A program made the translations under genes and the position numbers. A stretch of DNA of 32,878 nt from Puniceicoccaceae bacterium. Its GTDB lineage: Bacteria; Verrucomicrobiota; Verrucomicrobiia; Opitutales; Coraliomargaritaceae. Below are positions 17,490 to 26,893 of this stretch, one piece after another. The DNA is taken from the NCBI GenBank assembly GCA_003331195.1, contig QOOZ01000024.1, forward strand, positions 1 to 32,878, in the 5' to 3' direction. Below the pieces are notes generated by a model. It saw nothing but the letters and a program-made list of their open reading frames with translations, did not search any database and had not been told where the DNA came from. The number at the start of each line of letters is the position of its first letter. The first letter of the stretch is position 1.

Positions 17490-18177
17490 GCTTGATTTGT
17501 ATGATTTAAACGTCAACGAAGAGGAAAACCTTACTCGTATATGTAAGTTTTTCTATCAGCTATCGCTTATTTATGTTGTGACTATACCTTACCTTCAAAC
17601 ATTAATACTAGCTGCCATCGCTTTCAGCGTGACGGCATGTTCGACCACATCCGATATGCATACACAGACCATTCCAAACGCACGCTACCTGCAAGCACTC
17701 ACTCAATCTGAGCCTTACACAAAGGAGTCGCCCGTGCCAGGGTCAGAGGCCGAGACTGCCATGCTTAAACGTGTTGAATCATTATTCAGCGACTATTGTT
17801 ACGAGAATCTCTCCAAAAACGTGACACAAGTTTATGCTGAAAAGACGTATTTTCGGGACGCTTTTAAACAGTTTGAAAGTGCTGAAGAAATCCGCGAGTA
17901 CATGCTTTCGGGTCTCAAGCCCCTTGAAGGAGCTGAATTTGTATTCAATCGTTTTGCCCGTAGCGGTAGCGACTACTACCTAGACTGGACAATGCGCTTA
18001 GACTTCAAAAAAACACCCACCGGGACCTGGGAGGAATCAATTGGCGTTAGTCACATGCGTTTCAACAGCGATGGCAAGGTCATCTTTCACCAAGATTACT
18101 GGGATCCCACCGACATAGTCTACCGCCGCATCCCTGTTGCCAAACAACTAATAGCTTTCGTCAAAGGCAAGATGTGA
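17488..18177 (+). CDS. NTF2/SnoaL-like lipoprotein
   Basis: The protein contains a lipoprotein signal, LILAAIAFSVTAC, with the lipidated cysteine at residue 51 from the first ATG. The mature part (about 150 residues) resembles NTF2/SnoaL-like proteins: a long helix with LFSDYCYENLSKNV, an RDAFKQFESAEEIREYM segment, and a beta sheet ending in FHQDYWDPTDIVYRRIP. The W-D-P ending is typical of NTF2-like genes found beside FAD-oxidoreductase/DUF1365 genes. That fits the divergent neighbours here and suggests a shared envelope-lipid or photooxidative-stress role (inference). The start is uncertain. The ATG at 17488 leaves an unusually long, acidic leader; a GTG at 17578 gives a normal 20-residue lipoprotein signal. 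Neither has a good ribosome-binding site. Confidence 0.75.
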   Translation: MLDLYDLNVNEEENLTRICKFFYQLSLIYVVTIPYLQTLILAAIAFSVTACSTTSDMHTQTIPNARYLQALTQSEPYTKESPVPGSEAETAMLKRVESLFSDYCYENLSKNVTQVYAEKTYFRDAFKQFESAEEIREYMLSGLKPLEGAEFVFNRFARSGSDYYLDWTMRLDFKKTPTGTWEESIGVSHMRFNSDGKVIFHQDYWDPTDIVYRRIPVAKQLIAFVKGKM

Positions 18178-18199
18178 GTCCAGTGTGTGCTTATTTACT

Positions 18200-18228
18200 A
18201 AAAAAGGCCGCCCCTACGGACGACCTTT
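18200..18228 (-). terminator. Terminator of tRNA-Tyr, possibly bidirectional
   Basis: An 11-bp stem (arms 18218-18228 and 18203-18213, two G-T wobbles) with a short loop is followed on the minus strand by at least five T residues. It lies just after the tRNA-Tyr CCA end. On the plus strand it also lies 25 nt after the lipoprotein gene, with a shorter T-run, so it may serve both. Confidence 0.75.
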
Positions 18229-18232
18229 AAAA

Positions 18233-18317
<85 letters not shown>

Positions 18318-18337
18318 AAAAAGTTGAGAAGTCGTGG

Positions 18338-18365
18338 ACTGTAGGTCTCAATCGCACGATGCCAA
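18338..18365 (-). promoter_or_regulatory. Sigma-70 type promoter of tRNA-Tyr
   Basis: The minus strand has TTGGCA (18365-18360), a 16-nt spacer and TACAGT (18343-18338), about 20 nt ahead of the mature tRNA 5' end. Matches are 5 of 6 and 4 of 6 to consensus. Confidence 0.5.
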
Positions 18366-18427
18366 GTAATTTTTTGAGATTTCTTGTGCATAGAAGAGTG
18401 AGCGATTTTTTCTTTACTGCGAGATCA

Positions 18428-19342
18428 CTAAGACCCGAAAAAGTGACCAACATACTCGGTGAAATAGGCATCAACATAGACATTAAACCCGAGAAAGTAG
18501 ATTAGGCCGGCTCCTGCTAGCATTGGACCAAAGGGAACTTGCATACCAAACTGCACGCCTTCGCCCTCATTCCCAGATTCATCCACTAAGCATTCCGCAC
18601 CGCGTCTTAATACAAGGCGCCCTACCAGAAGGCAAGGTAGCAATATTATTGTGCCAAGTAAGGCGCCACCGAACATGGCAAACACTGCACCCTGCCATCC
18701 ACAGAAAGCTCCAATGAAACCGGCAAACTTAACATCCCCCTCTCCCATGGCAGGCTTTCGAAAAATGACCTCGCCCAGCACGGCGATCCAGTAGACTAAA
18801 CCTGCGCCCACTACTGCACCAATAATTGCAATCAACCCCGACTGAATATTAGAGATAATAGGCAAGCCCTCAATCCCATGTAAGGCAGGGAAGCAAATAG
18901 ACAGTACAACCCCAATCACCATCCCACCGATAGAAAAGCGATCTGGTATGATCATATGATCTAAATCAATAAAAGTAGCACAGATCAAAAAAGAGATATA
19001 GAGCATTCCCAAGATGGCAACGGTAGGAGAATGAATCGACCAAGCCCAAAAGAAGAGAATAGCAGTGAGCAACTCGATTGCTGGATAGCGCAGACTAAAA
19101 GGCTGCCCGCAGCAACTAGCCTTGCCCCTGAGTAGTATCCAGCTTAGGACTGGAATATTACGATAAAATGCGATGGGGCTCCCGCACACGCAGGAAGATC
19201 CTGGCGATATAACCGAACGCTCTGCAGGTATACGGTAGATGCAAACATTGAGGAAACTTCCGACTATAGCGCCCATGATCGCGACCAAACTGGCGAAAAA
19301 CCACGGGAAGTCCTCATTAATAAATTCAAATGTTTCAAACAT
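18428..19342 (-). CDS. pilD: Prepilin peptidase (A24 family)
   Basis: Inner-membrane aspartyl protease that cleaves type IV prepilin or type II secretion pseudopilin leaders and N-methylates the new end. The 304-residue protein has the N-terminal GSFLNVCIYRIP block (28-39), a cysteine motif in the first cytosolic loop, and NIPVLSWILLRGK and LRYPAIE blocks. The catalytic aspartates are Asp126 in FIDLDHMIIPD and Asp203 in GEGDVK. About seven to eight hydrophobic helices follow the family layout. The zinc-type cysteines are arranged CxC (51, 53) and CC (77, 78) instead of the usual two CxxC pairs. No pilin or secretion gene is adjacent, so its substrates lie elsewhere. The gene is divergent from the EF-hand gene across 229 nt with no other recognisable feature. 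Confidence 0.93.
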   Translation of the reverse strand: MFETFEFINEDFPWFFASLVAIMGAIVGSFLNVCIYRIPAERSVISPGSSCVCGSPIAFYRNIPVLSWILLRGKASCCGQPFSLRYPAIELLTAILFFWAWSIHSPTVAILGMLYISFLICATFIDLDHMIIPDRFSIGGMVIGVVLSICFPALHGIEGLPIISNIQSGLIAIIGAVVGAGLVYWIAVLGEVIFRKPAMGEGDVKFAGFIGAFCGWQGAVFAMFGGALLGTIILLPCLLVGRLVLRRGAECLVDESGNEGEGVQFGMQVPFGPMLAGAGLIYFLGFNVYVDAYFTEYVGHFFGS

Positions 19343-19571
19343 TAGCTAGATGATAACTGAGCATTTAGCATTATAACACAACACACTAATTACTTAGCTA
19401 TTAACATGTAAAAAGACTCCGTGCTGTTTACTAAACAAGTAATTTACTAAAACATTATCTCTGTCGCTCCCTGTTTTAGTTATTGCTGAAACTTTTCTAC
19501 ATGCAGCAGCGATATGAAATGTAAGCAGCACATCTACTGCGGATAAAATAGTAAAAATCAAATTAAATCCC

Positions 19572-20048
19572 ATGCATAGTAAATCAATACTCCTAATATT
19601 CATAAGTGCCACACTAATTACCCTGAACTCTCAAGCGAAACCACAGAGAGAAGATCGAGATGAAAACCGTGTGCCTCCTACATCCGATCAAATAATTGAA
19701 CGCTTAGACAGCGATGGCAGTGGCTCGATCACTGGGGACGAAGCGAAGGGATTCATTGCAAAATACTTCGATAGAATAGATGCTAACGGCGACGGTGAAA
19801 TCTCTGAGGAAGAATTACTCCATGCACGCGAAAACCGTGGCCAAAAGCCTAAGCAGGGTCGTGAAGACATAAAAGCCGCTGATACCGACCAAAATGGAGC
19901 AATTTCAATAGACGAAGCGACAGAAGCAGGTCTCAAGAAAATGGTAGAAAACTTCGATAGGATTGATACGGACGGCGACGGTCAAATCTCAGAGAAAGAA
20001 ATGCGCCAGTTAAGAAAGCATATGGATAATAGAAAGCAGGACACCTAA
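19572..20048 (+). CDS. Secreted EF-hand calcium-binding protein
   Basis: The 158-residue protein starts with a Sec signal peptide (Lys4, hydrophobic core, cleavage likely after QA at about residue 22). Four canonical EF-hand loops follow: 46-57 (DSDGSGSITGDE), 70-81 (DANGDGEISEEE), 104-115 (DTDQNGAISIDE) and 132-143 (DTDGDGQISEKE). Each has acidic or polar residues at positions 1, 3, 5 and 9 and Glu at 12, so all four should bind calcium. The loops form two pairs joined by a charged linker (85-100), calmodulin-like in layout. A periplasmic or extracellular calcium-responsive role is inferred; no partner is visible. A strong terminator ends the transcript. Confidence 0.9.
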   Translation: MHSKSILLIFISATLITLNSQAKPQREDRDENRVPPTSDQIIERLDSDGSGSITGDEAKGFIAKYFDRIDANGDGEISEEELLHARENRGQKPKQGREDIKAADTDQNGAISIDEATEAGLKKMVENFDRIDTDGDGQISEKEMRQLRKHMDNRKQDT

Positions 20049-20081
20049 TAGTAACTAAATCCAAGTAGTTAAAATGCCTAG

Positions 20082-20114
20082 GCCCAGGAGAAAGTCATCC
20101 TGGGCTTTTTCTTT
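20082..20114 (+). terminator. Rho-independent terminator after the EF-hand gene
   Basis: GCCCAGGA (20082-20089) and TCCTGGGC (20098-20105) form a perfect 8-bp stem with an 8-nt loop, followed by TTTTTCTTT. It lies 34 nt beyond the EF-hand stop and 47 nt before the ABC-F start. Confidence 0.9.
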
Positions 20115-20160
20115 GCAATTAATTAGCTCCATTGTTTCATTGCGCGCTTACCTTTCTTAC

Positions 20161-21789
<1,629 letters not shown>

Positions 21790-21794
21790 TTGAC

Positions 21795-21819
21795 GCAGCG
21801 AAACTTGTCCTTTGGCTGC
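21795..21819. terminator. Possible bidirectional hairpin between the ABC-F gene and accA
   Basis: GCAGC (21795-21799) pairs with GCTGC (21815-21819), with three further A-T pairs inside after one mismatch. It lies in the 51-nt gap between two converging genes. The T-run is weak. Confidence 0.3.
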
Positions 21820-21840
21820 TTAAATTAAGTGACTTCTTTC

Positions 21841-22824
21841 CTATGTCTTAGCAGTTCTAGCAGTTTCGGCATGCTCTCCAAGATTGCGGAACTTTGCATA
21901 GCGATCTTCAAGTAGCTTCTTGGTGCTCTTTTTTTTGAGCTTAGCCAGTGAGTCAACGATAGCATCCTTCAGCGCCTTGGCCGCAAAATCGAAATCGCGA
22001 TGCGCCCCTCCCACCGGTTCAGAGATCACACGATCGACGACGCCAAACTTCTGTAAATACTCAGGACTAAACTTCAGCGCATCGGCCGCCTGCGGAGCCG
22101 CCGCACGATCTTTCCAAAGGATTGCCGCGCAGCCCTCAGGCGAAATTACAGAGTAGTAGCCGTTTTCTAAGATCATGACCTCGTCGGCCACGGCCATACC
22201 AAGCGCACCGCCACTACCACCTTCACCGATCACGATGGAGATGATGGGGACCTTAAGGGCACTCATATCGCGGATGTTCACCGCGATAGCTTCGGCCACA
22301 TGACGCTCTTCAGCACCAATTCCTGGGTAGGCTCCCGGAGTATCGATCAAGGTAATCACGGGCATAGTAAACTTCTCCGCCATTTCCATCAGCCGCATCG
22401 CCTTACGGTAACCTTCAGGGTGTGGACAGCCAAAATTACGCTTCAAATTATCGCGAGTGTTACGACCTTTTTGCTGACCGAGTATCATCACGGCTTGGCC
22501 GTTGAGGAAAGCAGGGCCACCCACAATGGCAGCATCTTCTTGGAAGCGGCGGTCACCATGGAGCTCCTCGAAATCAGTAAAAATCCGATCGATGTAATCA
22601 AGAGAGTATGGACGCTTAGGGTGTCTAGAGAGCTGCACTCGCTGCCAAGGTGTCAAATTAGAGTAGATATCCTTTTTGATTTTTTCGATCTTGATCTCGA
22701 TCGCTTCAATTTCGCTCGACACGTCTACCTTCGACTCCTGCGAGACTTGGTTCAGTGTAATTAGTTGCTTCTCAAGCTCGCGTAGCGGCTTTTCAAATTC
22801 CAACGTGTAGGTGACATCTTCCAT
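21841..22824 (-). CDS. accA: Acetyl-CoA carboxylase carboxyltransferase subunit alpha
   Basis: Transfers the carboxyl group from carboxybiotin to acetyl-CoA, giving malonyl-CoA for fatty-acid synthesis; works in the cytosol with AccD, which is not in this window. The 327-residue length fits the family (about 318 in E. coli). An N-terminal helical segment (1-55) carries LEFEKPLRELEKQL. The crotonase-like core follows: PWQRVQLSRHPKRPYSLDYI, FEELHGDRRFQEDAAIVGG, GQQKGRNTRDNLKRNFGCPHPEGYRKA (117-143), DTPGAYPGIGAEERHVAEAIA (161-181) and GEGGSGGALGMAVAD (200-214). It follows a TPR gene on the same strand after 44 nt and probably shares its transcript. Confidence 0.97.
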   Translation of the reverse strand: MEDVTYTLEFEKPLRELEKQLITLNQVSQESKVDVSSEIEAIEIKIEKIKKDIYSNLTPWQRVQLSRHPKRPYSLDYIDRIFTDFEELHGDRRFQEDAAIVGGPAFLNGQAVMILGQQKGRNTRDNLKRNFGCPHPEGYRKAMRLMEMAEKFTMPVITLIDTPGAYPGIGAEERHVAEAIAVNIRDMSALKVPIISIVIGEGGSGGALGMAVADEVMILENGYYSVISPEGCAAILWKDRAAAPQAADALKFSPEYLQKFGVVDRVISEPVGGAHRDFDFAAKALKDAIVDSLAKLKKKSTKKLLEDRYAKFRNLGEHAETARTAKT

Positions 22825-22868
22825 GGAGCTGAGGATTTAGGTGACTAGATTCGAAGCTGTCAATGCCT

Positions 22869-23225
22869 CTAAATGTCGTCCTTCTGCGGGGGTGACTTGA
22901 GTTCATCCTTCCAAGCTAACATCCGTGCCTGTGCACCAAAATGTTCTGCTTTATCCTTGTCACCCAGCTCGACCCAAATTCGGGAAAGACTTGTATTAAT
23001 ATGAATGTCGTTAGGGCAAAGTAAGAGGGCACGCTTGCCTGTTTGGAGTGCGGCGTCATAATCACCCTCAGAGAAATAGATTTCGGTCAAAGCATGTAAA
23101 GCACCGAAGGACTCGGGATGAGTTTCTGTGAGTTGAGAAAGTTTTGCGATAGCCGCCCCACTCTCACCAAGGGTGAAGTCGAGGGTGGCATCGTCGATCT
23201 GGTCCTGAAGAGAAGTGTCGCTCAT
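22869..23225 (-). CDS. Small TPR-repeat protein
   Basis: The 118-residue protein reads as about three tetratricopeptide-like helix pairs: about 14-47 (LDFTLGESGAAIAKLSQL), 43-75 (GALHALTEIYFSEGDYDAALQTGKRALLLCPN) and 77-108 (INTSLSRIWVELGDKDKAEHFGAQA). The central repeat has the typical A-x-F-x-x-G-x-Y and A-x-x-x-x-x-x-A-x-x-x-x-P spacing. No signal peptide or enzyme domain is seen, so it is probably a cytosolic adaptor with an unknown partner. It lies 44 nt upstream of accA in the same direction and diverges from the zinc-ribbon gene across 61 nt. Confidence 0.8.
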   Translation of the reverse strand: MSDTSLQDQIDDATLDFTLGESGAAIAKLSQLTETHPESFGALHALTEIYFSEGDYDAALQTGKRALLLCPNDIHINTSLSRIWVELGDKDKAEHFGAQARMLAWKDELKSPPQKDDI

Positions 23226-23286
23226 GATCGTTTTTGTGTTGCTCTGTAAGTGAGCCTGCTTTGATTCTAAGAAAAATATCCTAATT

Positions 23287-23991
23287 ATGCCTGACCCGCA
23301 AATCGAAAAACTCCTGATTGTTCAAGACCGCGACGTCGCGCTTCAAAAGATAGAGCAAGAACTCGCCCGTATCCCGCAGGAGCGTAGCTCGCTTGAGAGG
23401 AACATCACTACCGAAGAGGCCAACATTGAAGCGGCTAGCCAAGCACTCAAAGAGAAGGAGGTCGAGCGCAGCGAGCTTGATACTGAGATCAAGACAAAGG
23501 AGGAAGCCATCGCGCGTTTTCGCACTCAGCAGTTAGAGGTTAAAAAGAACGACGAGTATCGTGCCCTTACCCACCAAATCGAGCAAACTGAGCAAGAGAT
23601 CTCGGACCTCGAAGAGCGGGGGATCGAACTGTTGATCGAAATCGATGAAACCTCTGAAACTTTTCAAGACGAAAAAAGCACGATAGAAGCTAGGATCGTG
23701 GAAGAGCGAAAGCAGATTACTTTACTCGACGAGCGTGAAGAAAATCTAAGAGCTTCGATTGATAATGCCAAGGCAGTCCTTGAAGCCGCACGATCCATGG
23801 TTGAAGAGCAGTATGTAAGTCAATATGACCGCGTGAAGAAACTTTCTAAGCGTCCGCCTTATGTTGCCAAGATCGAAGCACACAGATGCGAGAGCTGCCA
23901 CTTACGCGTCTCGAACGAGGTCAACAGTAATGCTCCTGTTGCGGGCGAACCACATTTTTGTGATCAGTGCGCCTGTATGGTCTATGCCTAG
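23287..23991 (+). CDS. Coiled-coil zinc-ribbon protein (C4-type, CdsZ/DUF164-like)
   Basis: The 234-residue protein has an almost unbroken charged coiled coil (about 10-175, rich in Glu, Lys, Leu and Ile heptads). It then has RPPYVAKIEAHRCESCHLRVSNEV and a C4 zinc ribbon with Cys201, Cys204, Cys225 and Cys228. This architecture is the C4-type zinc-ribbon family related to CdsZ of Chlamydia and to many uncharacterised bacterial proteins. Proposed roles in the family include secretion chaperoning and nucleic-acid binding; nothing here decides between them. It is cytosolic by sequence. It is followed by tRNA-Arg on the opposite strand. Confidence 0.88.
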   Translation: MPDPQIEKLLIVQDRDVALQKIEQELARIPQERSSLERNITTEEANIEAASQALKEKEVERSELDTEIKTKEEAIARFRTQQLEVKKNDEYRALTHQIEQTEQEISDLEERGIELLIEIDETSETFQDEKSTIEARIVEERKQITLLDEREENLRASIDNAKAVLEAARSMVEEQYVSQYDRVKKLSKRPPYVAKIEAHRCESCHLRVSNEVNSNAPVAGEPHFCDQCACMVYA

Positions 23992-24006
23992 CAATAGGAT
24001 GTAAGT

Positions 24007-24049
24007 AAAAAAAGCGCAGCGCACATGAACAGTTATAGATCGAAGCGCT
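24007..24049 (-). terminator. Possible terminator of tRNA-Arg
   Basis: On the minus strand AGCGC (24049-24045) can pair with GCGCT (24022-24018) across 22 nt, and a run of seven T residues follows at 24013-24007. The stem is short and the loop large, but it sits right after the tRNA. Confidence 0.35.
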
Positions 24050-24056
24050 AAAAAGA

Positions 24057-24133
<77 letters not shown>

Positions 24134-24149
24134 ATTTGAGAAGTGCGGG

Positions 24150-24178
24150 ATAAAGACAAAGCTAAGCTCGCAGTTCAA
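24150..24178 (-). promoter_or_regulatory. Candidate promoter of tRNA-Arg
   Basis: The minus strand shows TTGAAC (24178-24173), 17 nt, then CTTTAT (24155-24150), ending 16 nt before the tRNA. Both boxes are partial matches. Confidence 0.35.
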
Positions 24179-24208
24179 GCAGAAGTTTCAAAAAAGTAAG
24201 CCGTCTCG

Positions 24209-24574
24209 TCAACCTGCCGAGCGCACGACATAAACCATAATCGCTGCGGTGGCACTCAGCGCAATGAGCAAGCACCAGAGTAGCATGGCGAGCTGTGGCT
24301 TACGATTGATGAGAACGATGAGCCCGCCCAAGAGCAGCCATATTACGAATTTAACCAGAATCCAAGTTTCGGTATAACTGTGCCCTAACTTTGAAATTAG
24401 ACCAAAGCCAGCTACCAGAATTAATAATAGGCCAATGCCACTTGTTATAGAACCAAGCTTCCGAACCGAGACATTTTCTGGTGCCGCCATGCTGCGAGCG
24501 AGTAAAGCGCCATAACCGAGGAAAACCATAGAAATGCCGACAATATGAAGAACTTGGTAGAAATTAGGATCCAT
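24209..24574 (-). CDS. Small four-helix membrane protein, unknown function
   Basis: The 121-residue protein has four predicted membrane helices: about 7-25 (VLHIVGISMVFLGYGALL), 42-62 (ITSGIGLLLILVAGFGLI), 70-90 (ILVKFVIWLLLGGLIVLI) and 96-115. His10 in helix 1, a Gly-Phe-Gly in helix 2 and Lys75 in helix 3 recall small SirB/CopD-like membrane families, but I cannot assign it. The ATG at 24574 begins directly before helix 1. It is downstream of the hibernation factor gene on the same strand, beyond a terminator-like hairpin, so it need not be co-transcribed. Confidence 0.7.
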   Translation of the reverse strand: MDPNFYQVLHIVGISMVFLGYGALLARSMAAPENVSVRKLGSITSGIGLLLILVAGFGLISKLGHSYTETWILVKFVIWLLLGGLIVLINRKPQLAMLLWCLLIALSATAAIMVYVVRSAG

Positions 24575-24679
24575 ATTTACAAGTTAAACCAAAGCTTAGA
24601 AAATGGAAGTCTCTTTTTTGTTAGCTTACATTGCGTGAACAAGGTCATCAAAGGATATCCACGATTCCCGTAATGAAAG

Positions 24680-24703
24680 AGCCCGACAGACCTCTGCCGG
24701 GCT
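24680..24703 (-). terminator. Hairpin terminator after the hibernation factor gene
   Basis: AGCCCGACAGA (24680-24690) and TCTGCCGGGCT (24693-24703) form an 11-bp stem with one wobble and a very tight loop, 27 nt beyond the stop at 24730. On the minus strand it is followed by CTTTC, a weak T-run. Confidence 0.6.
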
Positions 24704-24729
24704 TTAAAATGACCTACGAATAAAGTAAG

Positions 24730-25095
24730 CTAGACCGCTTTTGGTATTTCTACAGGTATATCAACTAAATGAGTATCCTTGCGTTTGACCTTATTCAAGC
24801 GTGAGCGACGGCGCAACATGCGGTCTAGTTTTTGTACTAAGTCATCAATTGATTTATAAAGATCGTCGGTGTCTGCGGATGCGAAGTGGTCGTTTCCCCT
24901 AACCTCGAGTTGGCCTTTCGCAATAAATTCTCTCTGGTGGGTAGATTGATGGTGGTCATATTCAAGCTCTACGCGCATCCGTATAATGTGATCATCGTGC
25001 TCGAAGAGTTTTTCCGCTTTTTCGTGAACCATATTTTTGATCGCCTCAGTTAATTCCATGTTCAAACCTGAGATGATAATGTCATGTTGCTTCAT
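24730..25095 (-). CDS. hpf: Ribosome hibernation-promoting factor (HPF/RaiA family)
   Basis: The 121-residue protein matches the short hibernation factor family that binds the 30S decoding site and stalls ribosomes in stationary phase. Landmarks are IIISGLNMELTEAIKNMVHEKAEKLFEH at the N-terminus (first strand and helix), the strand IIRMRVELEYDHH, and GNDHFASADTDDLYKSIDDLVQKLDRMLRRRSRLNKVKR (about 65-105) with the basic ribosome-contacting helix. I chose the ATG at 25095, which begins MKQHDIIISG and has AAGGA 10-15 nt upstream; the open frame reaches 25188 but the extra 31 residues do not look conserved. It is transcribed divergently from the SDR gene across about 100 nt that must hold both promoters. 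Confidence 0.92.
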   Translation of the reverse strand: MKQHDIIISGLNMELTEAIKNMVHEKAEKLFEHDDHIIRMRVELEYDHHQSTHQREFIAKGQLEVRGNDHFASADTDDLYKSIDDLVQKLDRMLRRRSRLNKVKRKDTHLVDIPVEIPKAV

Positions 25096-25199
25096 ATATG
25101 TTTTTCCTTTTTTAGTGGTTCCAATTAACGGAGCCGATTGACCCCGATGCCCATAAAGTGAGCATAAAAAAAGCCAATCCGTGAACACATGCTAAAATC

Positions 25200-26027
25200 A
25201 TGAAGCAATTTAAATACTTCAAACGATTCTCCGTAATCATCATTACGGGTGGTTCCTCTGGGATTGGCTGCTCAATTATCAAAGCAATAGTAAATATAGC
25301 CCCTGAGGCACAGCTGTGCAACCTTTCTCGCTCAAATCCGGATATTTCACTAGGAAATAACGGGCAACACTACCCCGTCGATTTGAGTGATGCGCAGGCA
25401 CTTGCCGAAGTCTCTGAGTCACTGAAGGCCAGAATCGAGTCCGCACCCGAGGGGGAGATCCTGCTAGTCAACAATAGCGGCTTTGGTGACTACGGCAGAT
25501 TGCCCGATCTAGAAATTCATAAACAATTATCAATGATCGATTTAAACGTAAGGGCCGTGGTCGATTTAAGCGCGCGTCTACTGCCTGTAATCCTGCCCAG
25601 AGGCGGCACTATTGTGACGATCGCATCCACCGCAGCCTTCCAGCCGACACCTTTTTTAGCCACTTATGGCGCGACGAAGGCTTTTGTTCGAAACTGGTCG
25701 CTCGCGCTCAACGAAGACCTCCGCGGCACTCAAGTACGCACACTCGCAGTCTGCCCAGGTCCCACCCACTCTAATTTCTTTAAAGCAGCCGGATTTGAGA
25801 CCCCTCCCATGGATCAAGGCGCCAATCAGGGCCTTGATATGACATCGGATCAAGTGGCTGCTTACACCCTTCGCGCCATTTCTAAAGAGCGCTCCCTCAT
25901 CGTAACCGGCTGGAAAAATCGCCTAATCACCTTTTTCGGCAGCCAACTACCCCTTGTTGCTGTGACACGTATCGGTGCGGGTATTCTTCGCAAGATGCGC
26001 CTCGAAAAACACAAAGCTGCGAAGTAA
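25200..26027 (+). CDS. Short-chain dehydrogenase/reductase (classical SDR)
   Basis: The 275-residue protein has the classical SDR layout: cofactor motif TGGSSGIG (16-23), a DLSD segment (61-64) for the adenine, the NNxG strand as NNSG (91-94, where Ala is more common than Ser), and catalytic Ser143, Tyr156 and Lys160 in the YGATK context. PGPTHSNFF follows as the substrate loop. The C-terminus is basic with a hydrophobic stretch near LITFFGSQLPLVAV, as in membrane-associated DltE/YqjQ-like SDRs. Preference for NADP(H) is suggested by Ser and Arg after the second strand (NLSRSN). The substrate is unknown. It ends 26 nt before the pseudouridine synthase gene on the same strand. Confidence 0.9.
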   Translation: MKQFKYFKRFSVIIITGGSSGIGCSIIKAIVNIAPEAQLCNLSRSNPDISLGNNGQHYPVDLSDAQALAEVSESLKARIESAPEGEILLVNNSGFGDYGRLPDLEIHKQLSMIDLNVRAVVDLSARLLPVILPRGGTIVTIASTAAFQPTPFLATYGATKAFVRNWSLALNEDLRGTQVRTLAVCPGPTHSNFFKAAGFETPPMDQGANQGLDMTSDQVAAYTLRAISKERSLIVTGWKNRLITFFGSQLPLVAVTRIGAGILRKMRLEKHKAAK

Positions 26028-26053
26028 TTTATTTCACGATTTGCCAACATATC

Positions 26054-26848
26054 ATGAACAACCCTTATGGCGAAGAAGCCCCACTGGTCGACCCAGCTGA
26101 TTTTCCGAGCTGGATCGTGCAGGAGGACGATAATCTACTGATCATTAACAAGCCAGGTTGGCTAGTCTGCCATCCCTCCAAGAATGGACCTATGTCGAGT
26201 CTAGTCGGCGTGGTCCGAGAATACATTGGGGCAGAAAAGCTACATCTAGTCGCCCGGCTAGACCGCGAGACGAGTGGCCTCGTCATCTTCGCCAAACGCC
26301 CTTCGGTCGCTCGAAAATTTCAAATGGCGATTCAGAACCGCATCGTTAAAAAAGCCTACATCGCGCTCGTCGAGGACGAGTTCAGCGAGCCTATCCACGT
26401 CGACCTGCCCATCGCTCGCCGCCGGAAAGGTGGCGGCCCTGTGATCGTAAAATCCGAAGTCAGTGACGACCGCAGCGCTCAAGACGCCGTAACCGACTAC
26501 ATACCCCTAGTATCCAAAAATGGATTTACCCTTTGCCGCGTAGAGCCCAAGACTGGCCGCAAGCATCAGATCCGTGTGCATGCCGAACACCTTCAACACC
26601 GAGTGGTTGGCGATAAAATCTACGGTCCAGATGAGACGCTCTACATCGAGTTCATTGAGAAGGGCTGGACAGAGCGACTCGCTGCCGCCCTCCCCATACC
26701 GCGACAAGCACTGCACTGCTACCGCTATGACTTTGAATTCCAAGAAAGCACGGTTAGTTTCACAGCGCCCCTGCAGGCAGACATCTCAGACTTTTGCCTC
26801 AAACAAATGGGGCTGAGCTGGGAAGTAATGAACCATTTGTGCCTATAA
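26054..26848 (+). CDS. RluA-family pseudouridine synthase
   Basis: Isomerises uridine to pseudouridine in rRNA or tRNA. The 264-residue protein lacks the N-terminal S4 domain of RluC/RluD and consists of the catalytic domain. NKPGWLVCHPS (32-42) is followed by HLVARLDRETSGLVIFAKR (64-82), with Asp70 as the catalytic nucleophile. The family blocks KAYIALVE and EPKTGRKHQIRVHAEHL follow. The lack of an S4 domain and the length point to the RluA/TruC-like group. The RNA target cannot be told from the sequence. It follows the SDR gene by 26 nt and converges on the sulfatase cluster across 45 nt without an obvious terminator. Confidence 0.92.
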   Translation: MNNPYGEEAPLVDPADFPSWIVQEDDNLLIINKPGWLVCHPSKNGPMSSLVGVVREYIGAEKLHLVARLDRETSGLVIFAKRPSVARKFQMAIQNRIVKKAYIALVEDEFSEPIHVDLPIARRRKGGGPVIVKSEVSDDRSAQDAVTDYIPLVSKNGFTLCRVEPKTGRKHQIRVHAEHLQHRVVGDKIYGPDETLYIEFIEKGWTERLAAALPIPRQALHCYRYDFEFQESTVSFTAPLQADISDFCLKQMGLSWEVMNHLCL

Positions 26849-26893
26849 AAGACCTCGCAGCGACCAGATTAAACAAGTTGCCGACTAAAACTC

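Noticed and set aside
15185..18177. Assignment of the FAD/DUF1365 cluster to furan fatty-acid synthesis
   Set aside because: The required methyltransferase is absent from the window, and I cannot match individual genes to that pathway from sequence alone.
19394..19612. 72-codon frame on the minus strand between pilD and the EF-hand gene
   Set aside because: It overlaps the EF-hand signal peptide on the other strand, shows no recognisable motif and has no ribosome-binding site.
20074..20160. Upstream extension of the ABC-F gene
   Set aside because: It runs through the EF-hand terminator, and the added residues are not like ABC-F N-termini.
25096..25188. 31-residue N-terminal extension of the hibernation factor
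   Set aside because: The conserved family start is MKQHDIIISG at 25095, which has its own AAGGA site.
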